Shown here: in pieces, positions 25,527 through 33,863 of the stretch
How the letters are laid out: every line of letters starts with the position of its first letter
Numbering within the stretch: position 1 is the first letter of the stretch
NCBI RefSeq assembly: GCF_014646195.1
Contig: NZ_BMMZ01000006.1
Location: forward strand, 124,001-188,000
From: Microlunatus endophyticus
Lineage (GTDB): Bacteria; Actinomycetota; Actinomycetes; Propionibacteriales; Propionibacteriaceae
Direction: 5' to 3'
DNA: 64,000 nucleotides
The notes under the pieces: model-generated
The model's input: the letters and a program-made list of their open reading frames with translations, nothing else
Databases searched by the model: none
What the model was told of the DNA's origin: nothing
Program-made: the position numbers and the translations under genes

Positions 25527-26044
25527 AGCTGATCATGGTGCCGCTGCCCGAATACACGGTTGTGTCCGAACCTGATCATCACACGATCGGACGATCGGTC
25601 GATGCCACGATCCGCGCGAACTTCCCGATGGCCAAGATCATCGCCCGCGGCGTCAGCGCCGACGATCACCCAGGTCTCGACGTCGACGGACTGATCAAGA
25701 TCATCGAAGTCCTGGGCACAGATCGGTACGATCCGGATCGCACGGGCGACCGTTACGACAATGTCGAGGGAAAGCCCATCGATCTGTTCGGGTTCCGCCG
25801 CACGGTCACGGCGAGGATGCGGCTGTTCGATCAACTCAGTTGGGGCTTCTATCACGGCGCCATCGAAGCCCACGGGCACCCGACCCGGCTCGACATCGTG
25901 ACGATCTACGACTCGGCGCACCTACGATCCGTCCTGCACCAGTACGAGGGTCGCGAAGACCGCAAGCGGGACGGGTTCCGATTCCGCGATCCCGACCACA
26001 AGGCAGCGGCGCTCCTCGGCGTGATCAAGCTTGGCCGCAGCTGA
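25523..26044 (+). CDS. Unknown protein coupled to nucleotidyltransferase
   Basis: 173 residues, ATG 25523 inside the stop of the nucleotidyltransferase gene. I do not recognise the family. It is soluble, with no signal peptide or membrane segment. Notable features are a His-rich start (VSEPDHHTIGRS), a basic/aromatic middle (GFRRTVTARMRLFDQLSWGFYHG), HGHPTRLDIVTIYD, and a charged C-terminus (EGREDRKRDGFRFRDPDH). Codon use matches the neighbours. Strict coupling suggests a partner of the nucleotidyltransferase. Confidence 0.7.
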   Translation: MKLIMVPLPEYTVVSEPDHHTIGRSVDATIRANFPMAKIIARGVSADDHPGLDVDGLIKIIEVLGTDRYDPDRTGDRYDNVEGKPIDLFGFRRTVTARMRLFDQLSWGFYHGAIEAHGHPTRLDIVTIYDSAHLRSVLHQYEGREDRKRDGFRFRDPDHKAAALLGVIKLGRS

Positions 26045-26156
26045 CGCCCAGCCCAGGCTGCGACGGACTCCTTGTCGCCGCACGGCAACAGCGGCAGACT
26101 GAGGCCAGATGCAGTTGAACCTGATCCAACCTTCAGAGTGGAAAACAGGAGCTGTC

Positions 26157-27314
26157 GTGAGTCTGAACACAGACGTACCGTCCCGCCATCAGATCGAGCA
26201 GTTGCTCGCGGTCGAGTCATCACTGGCCGTGTCGATCTACGCGCCCAGCACGCCCATCGGCGCGCAGGTTGGTGCCAGTCGGCTCGAATTCAAGAACCTG
26301 GTGCAGGAGGCGCGCACACAACTCGAACAGTCTGGGGCTCCGTCGGATCAACTCGAGGCGATCACGGAAGAGCTGGACGACATTCTGGACGACGACGAGT
26401 TCTGGCGCGAACAATCGCGCAGCGTCGCGATCTTCGCCACGCCGGACCTGGTCCGCGCATACCGGCTGCCGAACCGGTTGCCCAGCGACGTCGAGGTCGG
26501 CGATCGGCTGTATATCAACCCGCTGCTCAGGGCGATCACCTTTCCCCAGGCCGGCTATGTCCTCGCTCTCGCTGCCGGCTCCGTACGGTTGATCGAATTC
26601 GTCGCCGACGGGCCGTCGCAGATCGTCAGCGTCCCCAACCTCCCGGAGAGTGCGCCGAGCGCGGCGGGCAAATCGTCCTTGTCGGATCGAGCGCCGATCC
26701 GCCGGATCCAGGGATCCGAAGGTCAGAAGCTGAGGTTGCTGCAGTACGCGAGGAAGATCGATCAGGCCCTGCGCCCTCTGCTCGCCGGACTTGACTTGCC
26801 GCTGGTGCTTGCTGCGGCAGAGCCGATCGCGTCGGTCTACCGGCATGTCAACAGCTACCCCCACCTGCTCGAAACCGGCATCCCTGGCAATCCCGAGCAG
26901 GTGCAGGACGAGAATCTCGTCGCCTCTGCCCGCACCATCGTCGATGATCACTATCGTCACGATGTTCGTGAACTGAACGAGCGGATCGGCGATCTTGCTG
27001 ACAGCGGCCGTTCTTCGACGGACCTGGCGACGTTGGCGTACGCAGCGACCCAAGGATTGGTGGACACGATGCTGGTCGACTTCGAGCGCCGACTACCCGG
27101 CGTCGTCGGCGACGACGGCCGCGTCGTACTCGCCGAGGACGATGATCATCGGTCGTACGGCGTCGCCGACGAGATCGCACGACGCGTGCTCCGCACAGGA
27201 GGCACCGTCCTAGCTGTCCGCGGCGACGAGATCGCCGGCGGCCAGCCGGCGGCGGGCATCCTGCGATACCCGATCCTGGCAGACAACACCGGAGTCGAGC
27301 CGTCAGCGATGTGA
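26157..27314 (+). CDS. Probable baeRF-like (eRF1/Pelota-related) protein
   Basis: 385 residues from GTG 26157, which has CAGGAG six bases upstream; the in-frame ATG at 26109 has no ribosome site. The layout resembles the bacterial archaeo-eukaryotic release-factor families: an N-terminal domain (RSVAIFATPDLVRAYRLPN), a middle domain with LVLAAAEPIASVYR, and a C-terminal L7Ae-like end (VDTMLVDFERR, GGTVLAVRGDEI). In those families roles in ribosome stalling or stress are proposed. I rate the family assignment as moderate. It lies 112 bases after the unknown gene on the same strand. Confidence 0.6.
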   Translation: MSLNTDVPSRHQIEQLLAVESSLAVSIYAPSTPIGAQVGASRLEFKNLVQEARTQLEQSGAPSDQLEAITEELDDILDDDEFWREQSRSVAIFATPDLVRAYRLPNRLPSDVEVGDRLYINPLLRAITFPQAGYVLALAAGSVRLIEFVADGPSQIVSVPNLPESAPSAAGKSSLSDRAPIRRIQGSEGQKLRLLQYARKIDQALRPLLAGLDLPLVLAAAEPIASVYRHVNSYPHLLETGIPGNPEQVQDENLVASARTIVDDHYRHDVRELNERIGDLADSGRSSTDLATLAYAATQGLVDTMLVDFERRLPGVVGDDGRVVLAEDDDHRSYGVADEIARRVLRTGGTVLAVRGDEIAGGQPAAGILRYPILADNTGVEPSAM

Positions 27315-27406
27315 GTGCTCGCCTGCATGCCGGATCCCGATCACGACCATGATCATGTTCCGGTTCAATACTCGATCAGTCGCCGGCTCGATACGGCGCA
27401 CCGTCG

Positions 27407-29017
27407 TCAGGTGAGGAGTGGTCCGGCGCGGTGGCGGATGTTCAGGATCGGCTTCTGCTCCGGATCGATGATCTTCGGCGGCCGCCACCACACCCTGCCA
27501 GCCTGGTACTCGGCCGACCAGCCATGCCGAGCGAACCGGGCATGATGAAACCCGCAGAGCAGAGCCAAATTCGGTAGGTCGGTCGGACCACCGTTGGCCC
27601 AGTCGACGATGTGATGGCGTTGGCACCATTTCGGCGACTTGTCACAGCCCGGGAACGTGCACCCACCATCCCGCGCGGCCAGAGCAAGAGTCTGCGCATA
27701 CGACGCCAGCCGGCGGGTCCGACCCAGGGAGAGAACTTCCCGGGTCTGCTTGTGAAACACCGTGCGGACGATCTCGGCCTCATCCGCCAGACCACGCACC
27801 ACATCCATCGGCAAGCGGTCGCCGGTCTCGGTCACACCCGCACCCGTACCGGCAACGAACTCGTCCTCCTCGGCGAGCAGGATCAACGTCGCCGGCGTCC
27901 CACCATGAGCTGGTAACTCCCCCGCCCGAAGGCTGCGATCCATCACCGTCTCGAGCGCATCGTGCATGCGCTGCCCGCGGTCCCGACAGTCCTGCTCGAC
28001 CAGATGCCCAGACTCATTAGTGACCGGTTGAGGCTTGGACAACGGATCCAACACCGCCAACACTTTCGCCCCGGCTTCAGCGGTCAGCCGACCCTCGACC
28101 CGATACATGCCCTTATGCATGCCCCGGTCGATCGGACGGACCTCCAACCCCCGCACCGCATCCTGCGCCGGACGGTCATCCACCATCCCGTCCGGACACA
28201 ACCAGGCCGCCACCCGATCCAACACCTGCATCAACTGCCGGCCACCAAACACCCGCGCCTGAGCTGCCAACAGTTCCTCGGCTTCGGCCAGAGTCTCAGC
28301 AGTGACGTTGTTGCCGTCGACCGGGAGTAGCTTCTCCCACTCGACCAAGGCCTTGGTCACCAACCACACCCGGTCCGCAGAAATCTCACCGGAGGCGATC
28401 GCCTCCCCCAGGACCGGGAACCGGGCCGGCACCCGTTGCCCGTCCGTGCCGACCGTCGGGGCGAACAGACCGGCCGCCTGCACCCGGGCCCGCGCCTGCC
28501 CGACCGGAACCCCCACCAAAGCGGCCAGAAACGCCTGCGGACTCGCGAACAAACCGAGCGGCCCATCCACCCGACACCCGGCCGCTTCCATCAAATTCAG
28601 CAACACCTGATCCGGAACCTGCAACCGATTCCGACATCGCTCCAACTCCCGCACCCAGCCGATCAACAAGTCCCCGTCGGCCAAGCCGAGCCCCGGATCG
28701 CCAGCCAACGACGCCAGATCATCCAGATCCGCCGACAACCGGCCCACCGCGCCAGCAAACCGATCCACCACCGACACCGGAGACACAGACGCCCCGCCAC
28801 AGCCCGGACCCGAATCGGAGCGAGGACCGGAATCGGGAACCGGGTCGTAATCGGGGTCAGACTCGAACCAGCCGCCAAGATCTTCATCGTCAACGTCCAC
28901 CGGCCATGGATCCTCAGGATCCGGAACCGTCGGCTCCAACTCCTCCGGCTCCCTCGCGAACAGGGCATCCAGCTCACCCGGAAGCCACTCCGGCCCCGAC
29001 AACGACTGATACCCCAT
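27407..29017 (-). CDS. DUF222/HNH endonuclease-domain protein
   Basis: 536 residues from ATG 29017. An acidic N-terminus (about 20-75) leads into the DUF222 helical domain. At the C-terminus is an HNH nuclease: CTFPGCDKSPKWCQRHH, then WANGGPTDLPNLALLC and GFHHARF, with the paired cysteines that bind zinc. Such genes occur in many copies in actinobacterial genomes and may behave as selfish or 13E12-like elements. TAGAAT (29031-29026) is 8 bases before the ATG, so the transcript may be leaderless. It converges with the baeRF-like gene. Confidence 0.88.
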   Translation of the reverse strand: MGYQSLSGPEWLPGELDALFAREPEELEPTVPDPEDPWPVDVDDEDLGGWFESDPDYDPVPDSGPRSDSGPGCGGASVSPVSVVDRFAGAVGRLSADLDDLASLAGDPGLGLADGDLLIGWVRELERCRNRLQVPDQVLLNLMEAAGCRVDGPLGLFASPQAFLAALVGVPVGQARARVQAAGLFAPTVGTDGQRVPARFPVLGEAIASGEISADRVWLVTKALVEWEKLLPVDGNNVTAETLAEAEELLAAQARVFGGRQLMQVLDRVAAWLCPDGMVDDRPAQDAVRGLEVRPIDRGMHKGMYRVEGRLTAEAGAKVLAVLDPLSKPQPVTNESGHLVEQDCRDRGQRMHDALETVMDRSLRAGELPAHGGTPATLILLAEEDEFVAGTGAGVTETGDRLPMDVVRGLADEAEIVRTVFHKQTREVLSLGRTRRLASYAQTLALAARDGGCTFPGCDKSPKWCQRHHIVDWANGGPTDLPNLALLCGFHHARFARHGWSAEYQAGRVWWRPPKIIDPEQKPILNIRHRAGPLLT

Positions 29018-29276
29018 AACGACAGATTCTATTCGATCCCCCGTACGAATGCAACACCCGAAATCTCCGGAATCCCTTACATACAAGAGAAAATCGGCAA
29101 CCCCGGGCATGACCGACAGGTGTCCCCCACGACGCTACAACAAGCCTCCGACAGTTCCGGTAAGGCGCAGTAGAGCCTGCCTGGATCGGGTCCCCGGAGC
29201 CGGATCGCTCGTCAGGACCGACGGCGTGATCGGAGATCACCGGCCGACGGGCGGGCTTCGATAGATTTGCCCCACC
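29018..29276. other. Divergent region between HNH gene and gltX
   Basis: 259 bases. Both promoters should be here: TAGAAT for the HNH gene near 29026-29031, and TAGATT (29262-29267), nine bases before the gltX ATG. An AT-richer stretch lies near 29085-29100. No other structure was recognised. Confidence 0.4.
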
Positions 29277-30752
29277 ATGACAGTTCCCACCGATAGCGTC
29301 GTACGAGTCCGTGTTGCCCCTTCCCCGACCGGCGATCCCCATGTCGGCACTGCCTACATGGCCTTGTTCAATCTCGCGTTCGCCCGACAGCAGGGCGGTC
29401 GCTTCGTGCTGCGACTCGAGGACACCGACCGGGTGCGCTATCGCGCCGACAGCGAGCCGCAGATCTATGACACTTTGCATTGGCTCGGACTCGATTGGGA
29501 CGAGGGGCCGGACATCGGCGGACCGTACGCGCCGTATCGACAATCCGAGCGGCTGGACACCTACCGCCCCTATGTCGACCGGTTGCTCGCCGAGGGACAT
29601 GCCTACTGCTGCTGGTGTTCGCAGGAACGACTGGCGCAGATGCGTACCGAGCAACAGAAGGCGAAGGTTCCGACCGGTTACGACCGGCTCTGCTACGGGC
29701 TGAGCCGCGACGAGCGTGCGAAGCTGCCGGGCTTCAACGAGACCCCGGTCGTACGGATGTTGATCCCGGACGACGTGCCGCTGACCTTCACCGACCTGAT
29801 CCGCGGAGAGATCTCGGCGCCACGACCGGATGACCAGGTGATCCAGAAAGCCGATGGCTTCCCCACCTACCATCTGGCGGTGGTCGTTGATGATCATGAG
29901 ATGGGCATCACCCATGTCGTGCGCGGGGAGGAGTGGATCAGCTCGACACCGAAGCACCTGCTGCTCTATTCCTGGCTCGGGATCGAGCCACCCCGGTTCG
30001 CGCATATGCCGCTGCTCCGCAATGCAGACCGCTCCAAGATCTCCAAGCGGAAGAATCCGGCGGCCCGGCTGACCTGGTTCCGCGAGCAGGGCTACCTTCC
30101 CGAGGCGCTGGTCAACTTCCTGGCACTGCTGGCCTACCCACCGGAGTCGGATGATCGCGAGGTCTTCGGCTTCGACGAGTTCTATCCGCGGTTCGACTGG
30201 TCCAAGATCAATCCGGCGGGACCGATCTTCGACCTGGACAAGCTCGGCTGGCTCAACGGTCACTACATCCGCAGCCTTGCAACAGAGGAGCTGACCAGTC
30301 GTATCATCGCCCAACTCCGCTACGACAAGATCCTGACAGCTGATCCCGACCAAGATCAGCTCGCCAGGATCACAGCGGTGACTCCCCTGGTCCAGGAGCG
30401 GATGCGATTGCTCACCGAGGCTGCAGACCTGCTGGGATTCCTGTTGATCGCCGACACTGAGCTGGTGATCGACGACGACGCGCGCAAGAGCCTCGGCACC
30501 GACAGCACGACCGTGCTCGACGTGGCGCTTCAGGCCTTGACAGCGCCACCGCAGTGGCAGACCGATGCGATCGAAGGTGCACTCAGGACTGCGCTCGTCG
30601 AGCAACTGGGGCTCAAGCCACGACTGGCATTCACCCCGCTGCGAGTCGCGGTTACCGGCAAGCGGATCTCACCACCACTCTTCGAGTCCATGGAGATCCT
30701 GGGCAGAGAGTCCACTCTGAGCCGGATCGCAGCACTCCGCCGGACGCTCTGA
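29277..30752 (+). CDS. gltX: Glutamyl-tRNA synthetase
   Basis: 491 residues, ATG 29277. Class I aminoacyl-tRNA synthetase: the HIGH-type motif is in APSPTGDPHVGTAY, with FVLRLEDTD after it, and the KMSKS-type loop is SKISKRK. YHLAVVVDDHEMGITHVVRGEEW is the family core. The C-terminal anticodon-binding domain is helical and ends in ALRRTL. It charges tRNA-Glu, and in many actinobacteria also tRNA-Gln for later amidation. The plus-strand gene stops 16 bases before the ffh stop. Confidence 0.95.
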   Translation: MTVPTDSVVRVRVAPSPTGDPHVGTAYMALFNLAFARQQGGRFVLRLEDTDRVRYRADSEPQIYDTLHWLGLDWDEGPDIGGPYAPYRQSERLDTYRPYVDRLLAEGHAYCCWCSQERLAQMRTEQQKAKVPTGYDRLCYGLSRDERAKLPGFNETPVVRMLIPDDVPLTFTDLIRGEISAPRPDDQVIQKADGFPTYHLAVVVDDHEMGITHVVRGEEWISSTPKHLLLYSWLGIEPPRFAHMPLLRNADRSKISKRKNPAARLTWFREQGYLPEALVNFLALLAYPPESDDREVFGFDEFYPRFDWSKINPAGPIFDLDKLGWLNGHYIRSLATEELTSRIIAQLRYDKILTADPDQDQLARITAVTPLVQERMRLLTEAADLLGFLLIADTELVIDDDARKSLGTDSTTVLDVALQALTAPPQWQTDAIEGALRTALVEQLGLKPRLAFTPLRVAVTGKRISPPLFESMEILGRESTLSRIAALRRTL

Positions 30753-30768
30753 CCGGGGGCCGAACCAC

Positions 30769-32331
30769 CTACCGCTGGTCGAACATCTTCTTCAGCTCGG
30801 CGGGCAGCTCGAAGTCCTTGCCGTTCTGCTGGCCGTTGCCGGCCGGCACGCCAAAGGCCGATCCCGGCTCGTCCGCCGGGGCCTGCTGCTGACCGTTACG
30901 CTTGGCCGGGTTGCCGGAGACCTTCTTGCCCTTGGTCTTCTTCTTCTGCTGCTGCTTCGCGGCCTTGCGTACGGCTCCACCCAATCCGGGCATCGCCGGC
31001 ATGCCGGGGAGATTCGGCATCTTGCCGCCGGCCATCGCGCTCATCATCTTGCGGGCGTCGAAGAACCGGTCCACCAGATTGTTGACCGCGGACACCTGGA
31101 CGCCGGCGCCGTTGGCGATCCGCAGCCGTCGAGAGCCGTTGAGGATCTTGGGATCGTTGCGCTCGGCGGGCGTCATCGAGTGGATGATCGCCTCGATCCG
31201 GTCGATCTCCTTCTCGTCGATGTTGTTGATCTGATCCTTGAAATCGCCCATCCCGGGCAGCATCCCGAAGACCTTGGACAGCGGGCCCATCTTGCGAACC
31301 ATCTGCATCTGCTGCAGGAAGTCGTCCAGGCCGAATTCTCCGCCGTCCTTGGAAGCCAGCTTGGCGGCCGCTTTCGCCGACTGCTCGGCATCGAAGGTCC
31401 GCTCGGCCTGCTCGATCAGGGTGAGGACATCGCCCATGCCGAGGATCCGGCTGGCCATCCGGTCGGGATGGAAGACGTCGAAATCGTTCAACTGCTCGCC
31501 GTTGGAGGCGAACATGATCGGCTTGCCGGTGACCCGGGCGATCGACAACGCAGCACCACCGCGGGCGTCGCCGTCGAGCTGGGTGAGCACGACGCCGTCG
31601 AAGCCGACGCCCTCGGCGAACGCGTTGGCCGTGTTGACCGCGTCCTGGCCGATCATCGCGTTGACGACGAAGAGCACCTCGTCGGGGTTGACCGCGTCAC
31701 GGATGTCCGCCGCCTGTTGCATCAACTCCTGATCGATGCCCAACCGGCCGGCGGTGTCGACGATGACAACGTCGTACAGCTTCCGCTCGGCCTCGCCGAT
31801 CGACGCCTTGGCGACGACCACCGGATCGCCGACGCCGTTGCCCGGTTCCGGGGCGAACGTGTGCACGCCCGCACGTTCACCGACGATCTGCAACTGGTTG
31901 ACCGCGTTCGGACGCTGCAGATCGGCTGCCACGAGGAGCGGAGAATGGCCCTGCTCCTTCAGCCAGAAGGCCAGCTTGCCGGCCAGCGTCGTCTTGCCGG
32001 CACCCTGCAGGCCGGCCAGCATGATCACCGTCGGCGGCCGCTTGGCGAAGCGCAGCACCCGGGTCTCGCCACCCAGGATGCCGATCAGCTCTTCGTTGAC
32101 GATCTTGATGATCTGCTGCGCGGGATTCAGCGCACCGGACAGCTCGGCACCCTTGGCGCGCTCGCGCACCGCGGAGATGAACTCGCGGACCACCTGCAGG
32201 TTGACATCGGCCTCCAGCAGCGCGACCCGGATCTCCCGGGCGGTCGCGTCGATGTCGGCGTCGGACAGCCGTCCCTTGCCGCGCAGGTTCTTGAAGGTCG
32301 CCGCAAGCCGGTCTTGCAGTGTGTCGAACAT
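30769..32331 (-). CDS. ffh: Signal recognition particle protein
   Basis: 520 residues, ATG 32331 with GAGGG upstream. N domain; GTPase domain with G1 GLQGAGKTTLAGKLA and DTAGRLGIDQELM; Met-rich M domain with FGMLPGMGDFKDQ; then a Lys/Gln-rich tail (AAKQQQKKKTKGKK). It binds signal sequences and 4.5S RNA and docks with FtsY (36116-37321). Part of the minus-strand backbone, but separated from ftsY by three plus-strand genes. Confidence 0.95.
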   Translation of the reverse strand: MFDTLQDRLAATFKNLRGKGRLSDADIDATAREIRVALLEADVNLQVVREFISAVRERAKGAELSGALNPAQQIIKIVNEELIGILGGETRVLRFAKRPPTVIMLAGLQGAGKTTLAGKLAFWLKEQGHSPLLVAADLQRPNAVNQLQIVGERAGVHTFAPEPGNGVGDPVVVAKASIGEAERKLYDVVIVDTAGRLGIDQELMQQAADIRDAVNPDEVLFVVNAMIGQDAVNTANAFAEGVGFDGVVLTQLDGDARGGAALSIARVTGKPIMFASNGEQLNDFDVFHPDRMASRILGMGDVLTLIEQAERTFDAEQSAKAAAKLASKDGGEFGLDDFLQQMQMVRKMGPLSKVFGMLPGMGDFKDQINNIDEKEIDRIEAIIHSMTPAERNDPKILNGSRRLRIANGAGVQVSAVNNLVDRFFDARKMMSAMAGGKMPNLPGMPAMPGLGGAVRKAAKQQQKKKTKGKKVSGNPAKRNGQQQAPADEPGSAFGVPAGNGQQNGKDFELPAELKKMFDQR

Positions 32332-32475
32332 CAGCCCTCTTCATTCACAGCGATTGGTCGTCACCGGACCCGTACGAGCGGCAACGCCCATACCGCGTGC
32401 GGTCCGCGGACATCGAGCAAGCCTACCTGCCGACCCGTCAAGGGCCCTCAACTCGACGCATCGTCGCGCGGCCAG

Positions 32476-32485
32476 CACAATTGTG
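32476..32485. promoter_or_regulatory. 10-bp palindrome at the beta-glucosidase start
   Basis: CACAATTGTG is a perfect palindrome ending 3 bases before the ATG. It is AT-richer than its surroundings and overlaps where a leaderless -10 element would sit. It could be an operator for a sugar-responsive repressor, or chance. Confidence 0.35.
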
Positions 32486-32488
32486 TCC

Positions 32489-33844
32489 ATGCAACTCCCC
32501 CGCGACTTCGTCATCGGTACGGCGACCGCCTCGTACCAGATCGAGGGTGCCACCACCGAGGACGGCCGAGGTCCGAGCATCTGGGACACCTTCGCCGCCA
32601 CCCCGGGTGCGATCGTCGACGGCAGCGACGGATCGGTGGCCGACGACCACTACCACCGCTACGCCGACGATGTCGCGCTGATGGCCGACCTGGGCGTGGA
32701 CGCGTACCGGTTCTCGATCGCCTGGCCACGGATCCAGCCGGACGGCACCGGCAAGCCGCTGCAGGCCGGCATCGACTTCTATCGCCGGCTCGCCGAGACG
32801 CTCCTGGAGCGTGACATCACGCCGTGGGCGACGCTCTACCACTGGGATCTGCCCCAGGCGCTGGAGGACCAGGGCGGCTGGCTGAACCGGGACACCGCCG
32901 AGCGGTTCGCCGAATATTCGGCGCTCGTCCAGGACGGCCTGGGCGATCTGGTCACGAACTGGATCACCCTCAACGAGCCGTGGTGCTCGGCCTTCCTCGG
33001 CTACGCCTCCGGAGTGCACGCGCCGGGCAAGCAGTTGGGCAGCCGGGCTGCGTACGCAGCCCACCACCTTCTGCTCGGCCACGGCCTGGCGACCCAGGCC
33101 CTGCGCCGGGATGCCGACGCCACGGTCGGCATCACCCTCAACCTCTACTCGGTCAGGCCGGCCGGCGAGTCGCCCGAGGATGTCGACGCAGCACGCCGGA
33201 TCGACGGCCTGGGCAACCGGTTCTTCCTCGAGCCGGTGCTGGCCGGCCGCTACCCGGCGGACGTGCTCGACGATCTCGGCGAGCAGCGGTGGTTCGCCGA
33301 GCGGGCCGACGACCTCACCACCATCAAGCAGCCGCTGGACTTCTTCGGCATCAACTACTACAGCCTCCACACCGTCGCCGCGGGCACGCCGACCGGCGAC
33401 CAGGCGGCCGCGCCGACAGCCAACCCCGGCAGCGACGACGTGATCTTCGTCGACACCGGGGCACCGAAGACCGGCATGGGTTGGGAGATCCATCCCGACG
33501 GTCTGGTAGATGTCATCCGCCAGACCCACGCGTACGCACCCGAGCTGCCGATCTACATCACGGAGAACGGCTCGGCCTGGCCGGACGAGATCGTCGACGG
33601 AGCGGTCGCCGATCCTGACCGACAGCAGTATCTCGAAGATCATCTGGCCGCCTGCGAACAGGCCGTCGACGAGGGGCTGCCGCTGGCCGGCTACTTCGCC
33701 TGGTCGTTGTTGGACAATTACGAATGGGCATTCGGCTACAGCAGGCGCTTCGGGATCGTGTACGTCGACTACGAGACCCAGGTCCGTACGGTCAAGCAGA
33801 GCGGTCGCTGGCTGCAGCAGTTCCTTGCGGGCCGGAAAGGGTGA
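32489..33844 (+). CDS. GH1 family beta-glucosidase
   Basis: 451 residues from ATG 32489; a long in-frame extension upstream is antisense to ffh. TIM-barrel glycoside hydrolase 1: N-terminal FVIGTATASYQIEGA, acid/base Glu in ITLNEPWCSAF, nucleophile Glu in YITENGSAWPDE, and C-terminal WSLLDNYEWAFGYSRRFG. No signal peptide, so it is cytoplasmic and cleaves imported cellobiose-like or beta-glycoside substrates. No sugar transporter lies beside it. Divergent from ffh. Confidence 0.93.
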   Translation: MQLPRDFVIGTATASYQIEGATTEDGRGPSIWDTFAATPGAIVDGSDGSVADDHYHRYADDVALMADLGVDAYRFSIAWPRIQPDGTGKPLQAGIDFYRRLAETLLERDITPWATLYHWDLPQALEDQGGWLNRDTAERFAEYSALVQDGLGDLVTNWITLNEPWCSAFLGYASGVHAPGKQLGSRAAYAAHHLLLGHGLATQALRRDADATVGITLNLYSVRPAGESPEDVDAARRIDGLGNRFFLEPVLAGRYPADVLDDLGEQRWFAERADDLTTIKQPLDFFGINYYSLHTVAAGTPTGDQAAAPTANPGSDDVIFVDTGAPKTGMGWEIHPDGLVDVIRQTHAYAPELPIYITENGSAWPDEIVDGAVADPDRQQYLEDHLAACEQAVDEGLPLAGYFAWSLLDNYEWAFGYSRRFGIVYVDYETQVRTVKQSGRWLQQFLAGRKG

Positions 33845-33850
33845 TCTTCC

Positions 33851-33857
33851 CTATCCT
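33851..33857 (+). promoter_or_regulatory. -10 box of the antiporter gene
   Basis: TATCCT at 33852-33857 lies 6 bases before the ATG at 33864, directly after the beta-glucosidase stop. The spacing fits a leaderless transcript independent of the upstream gene. Confidence 0.4.
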
Positions 33858-33863
33858 GTTCGC

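Noticed and set aside
27407..29017. HNH protein as a homing endonuclease inside an intron or intein
   Set aside because: It is a complete stand-alone DUF222 gene with its own promoter; neighbouring genes are not split.
30753..30768. Terminator between gltX and ffh
   Set aside because: The 16-base gap has no inverted repeat long enough to form a hairpin.
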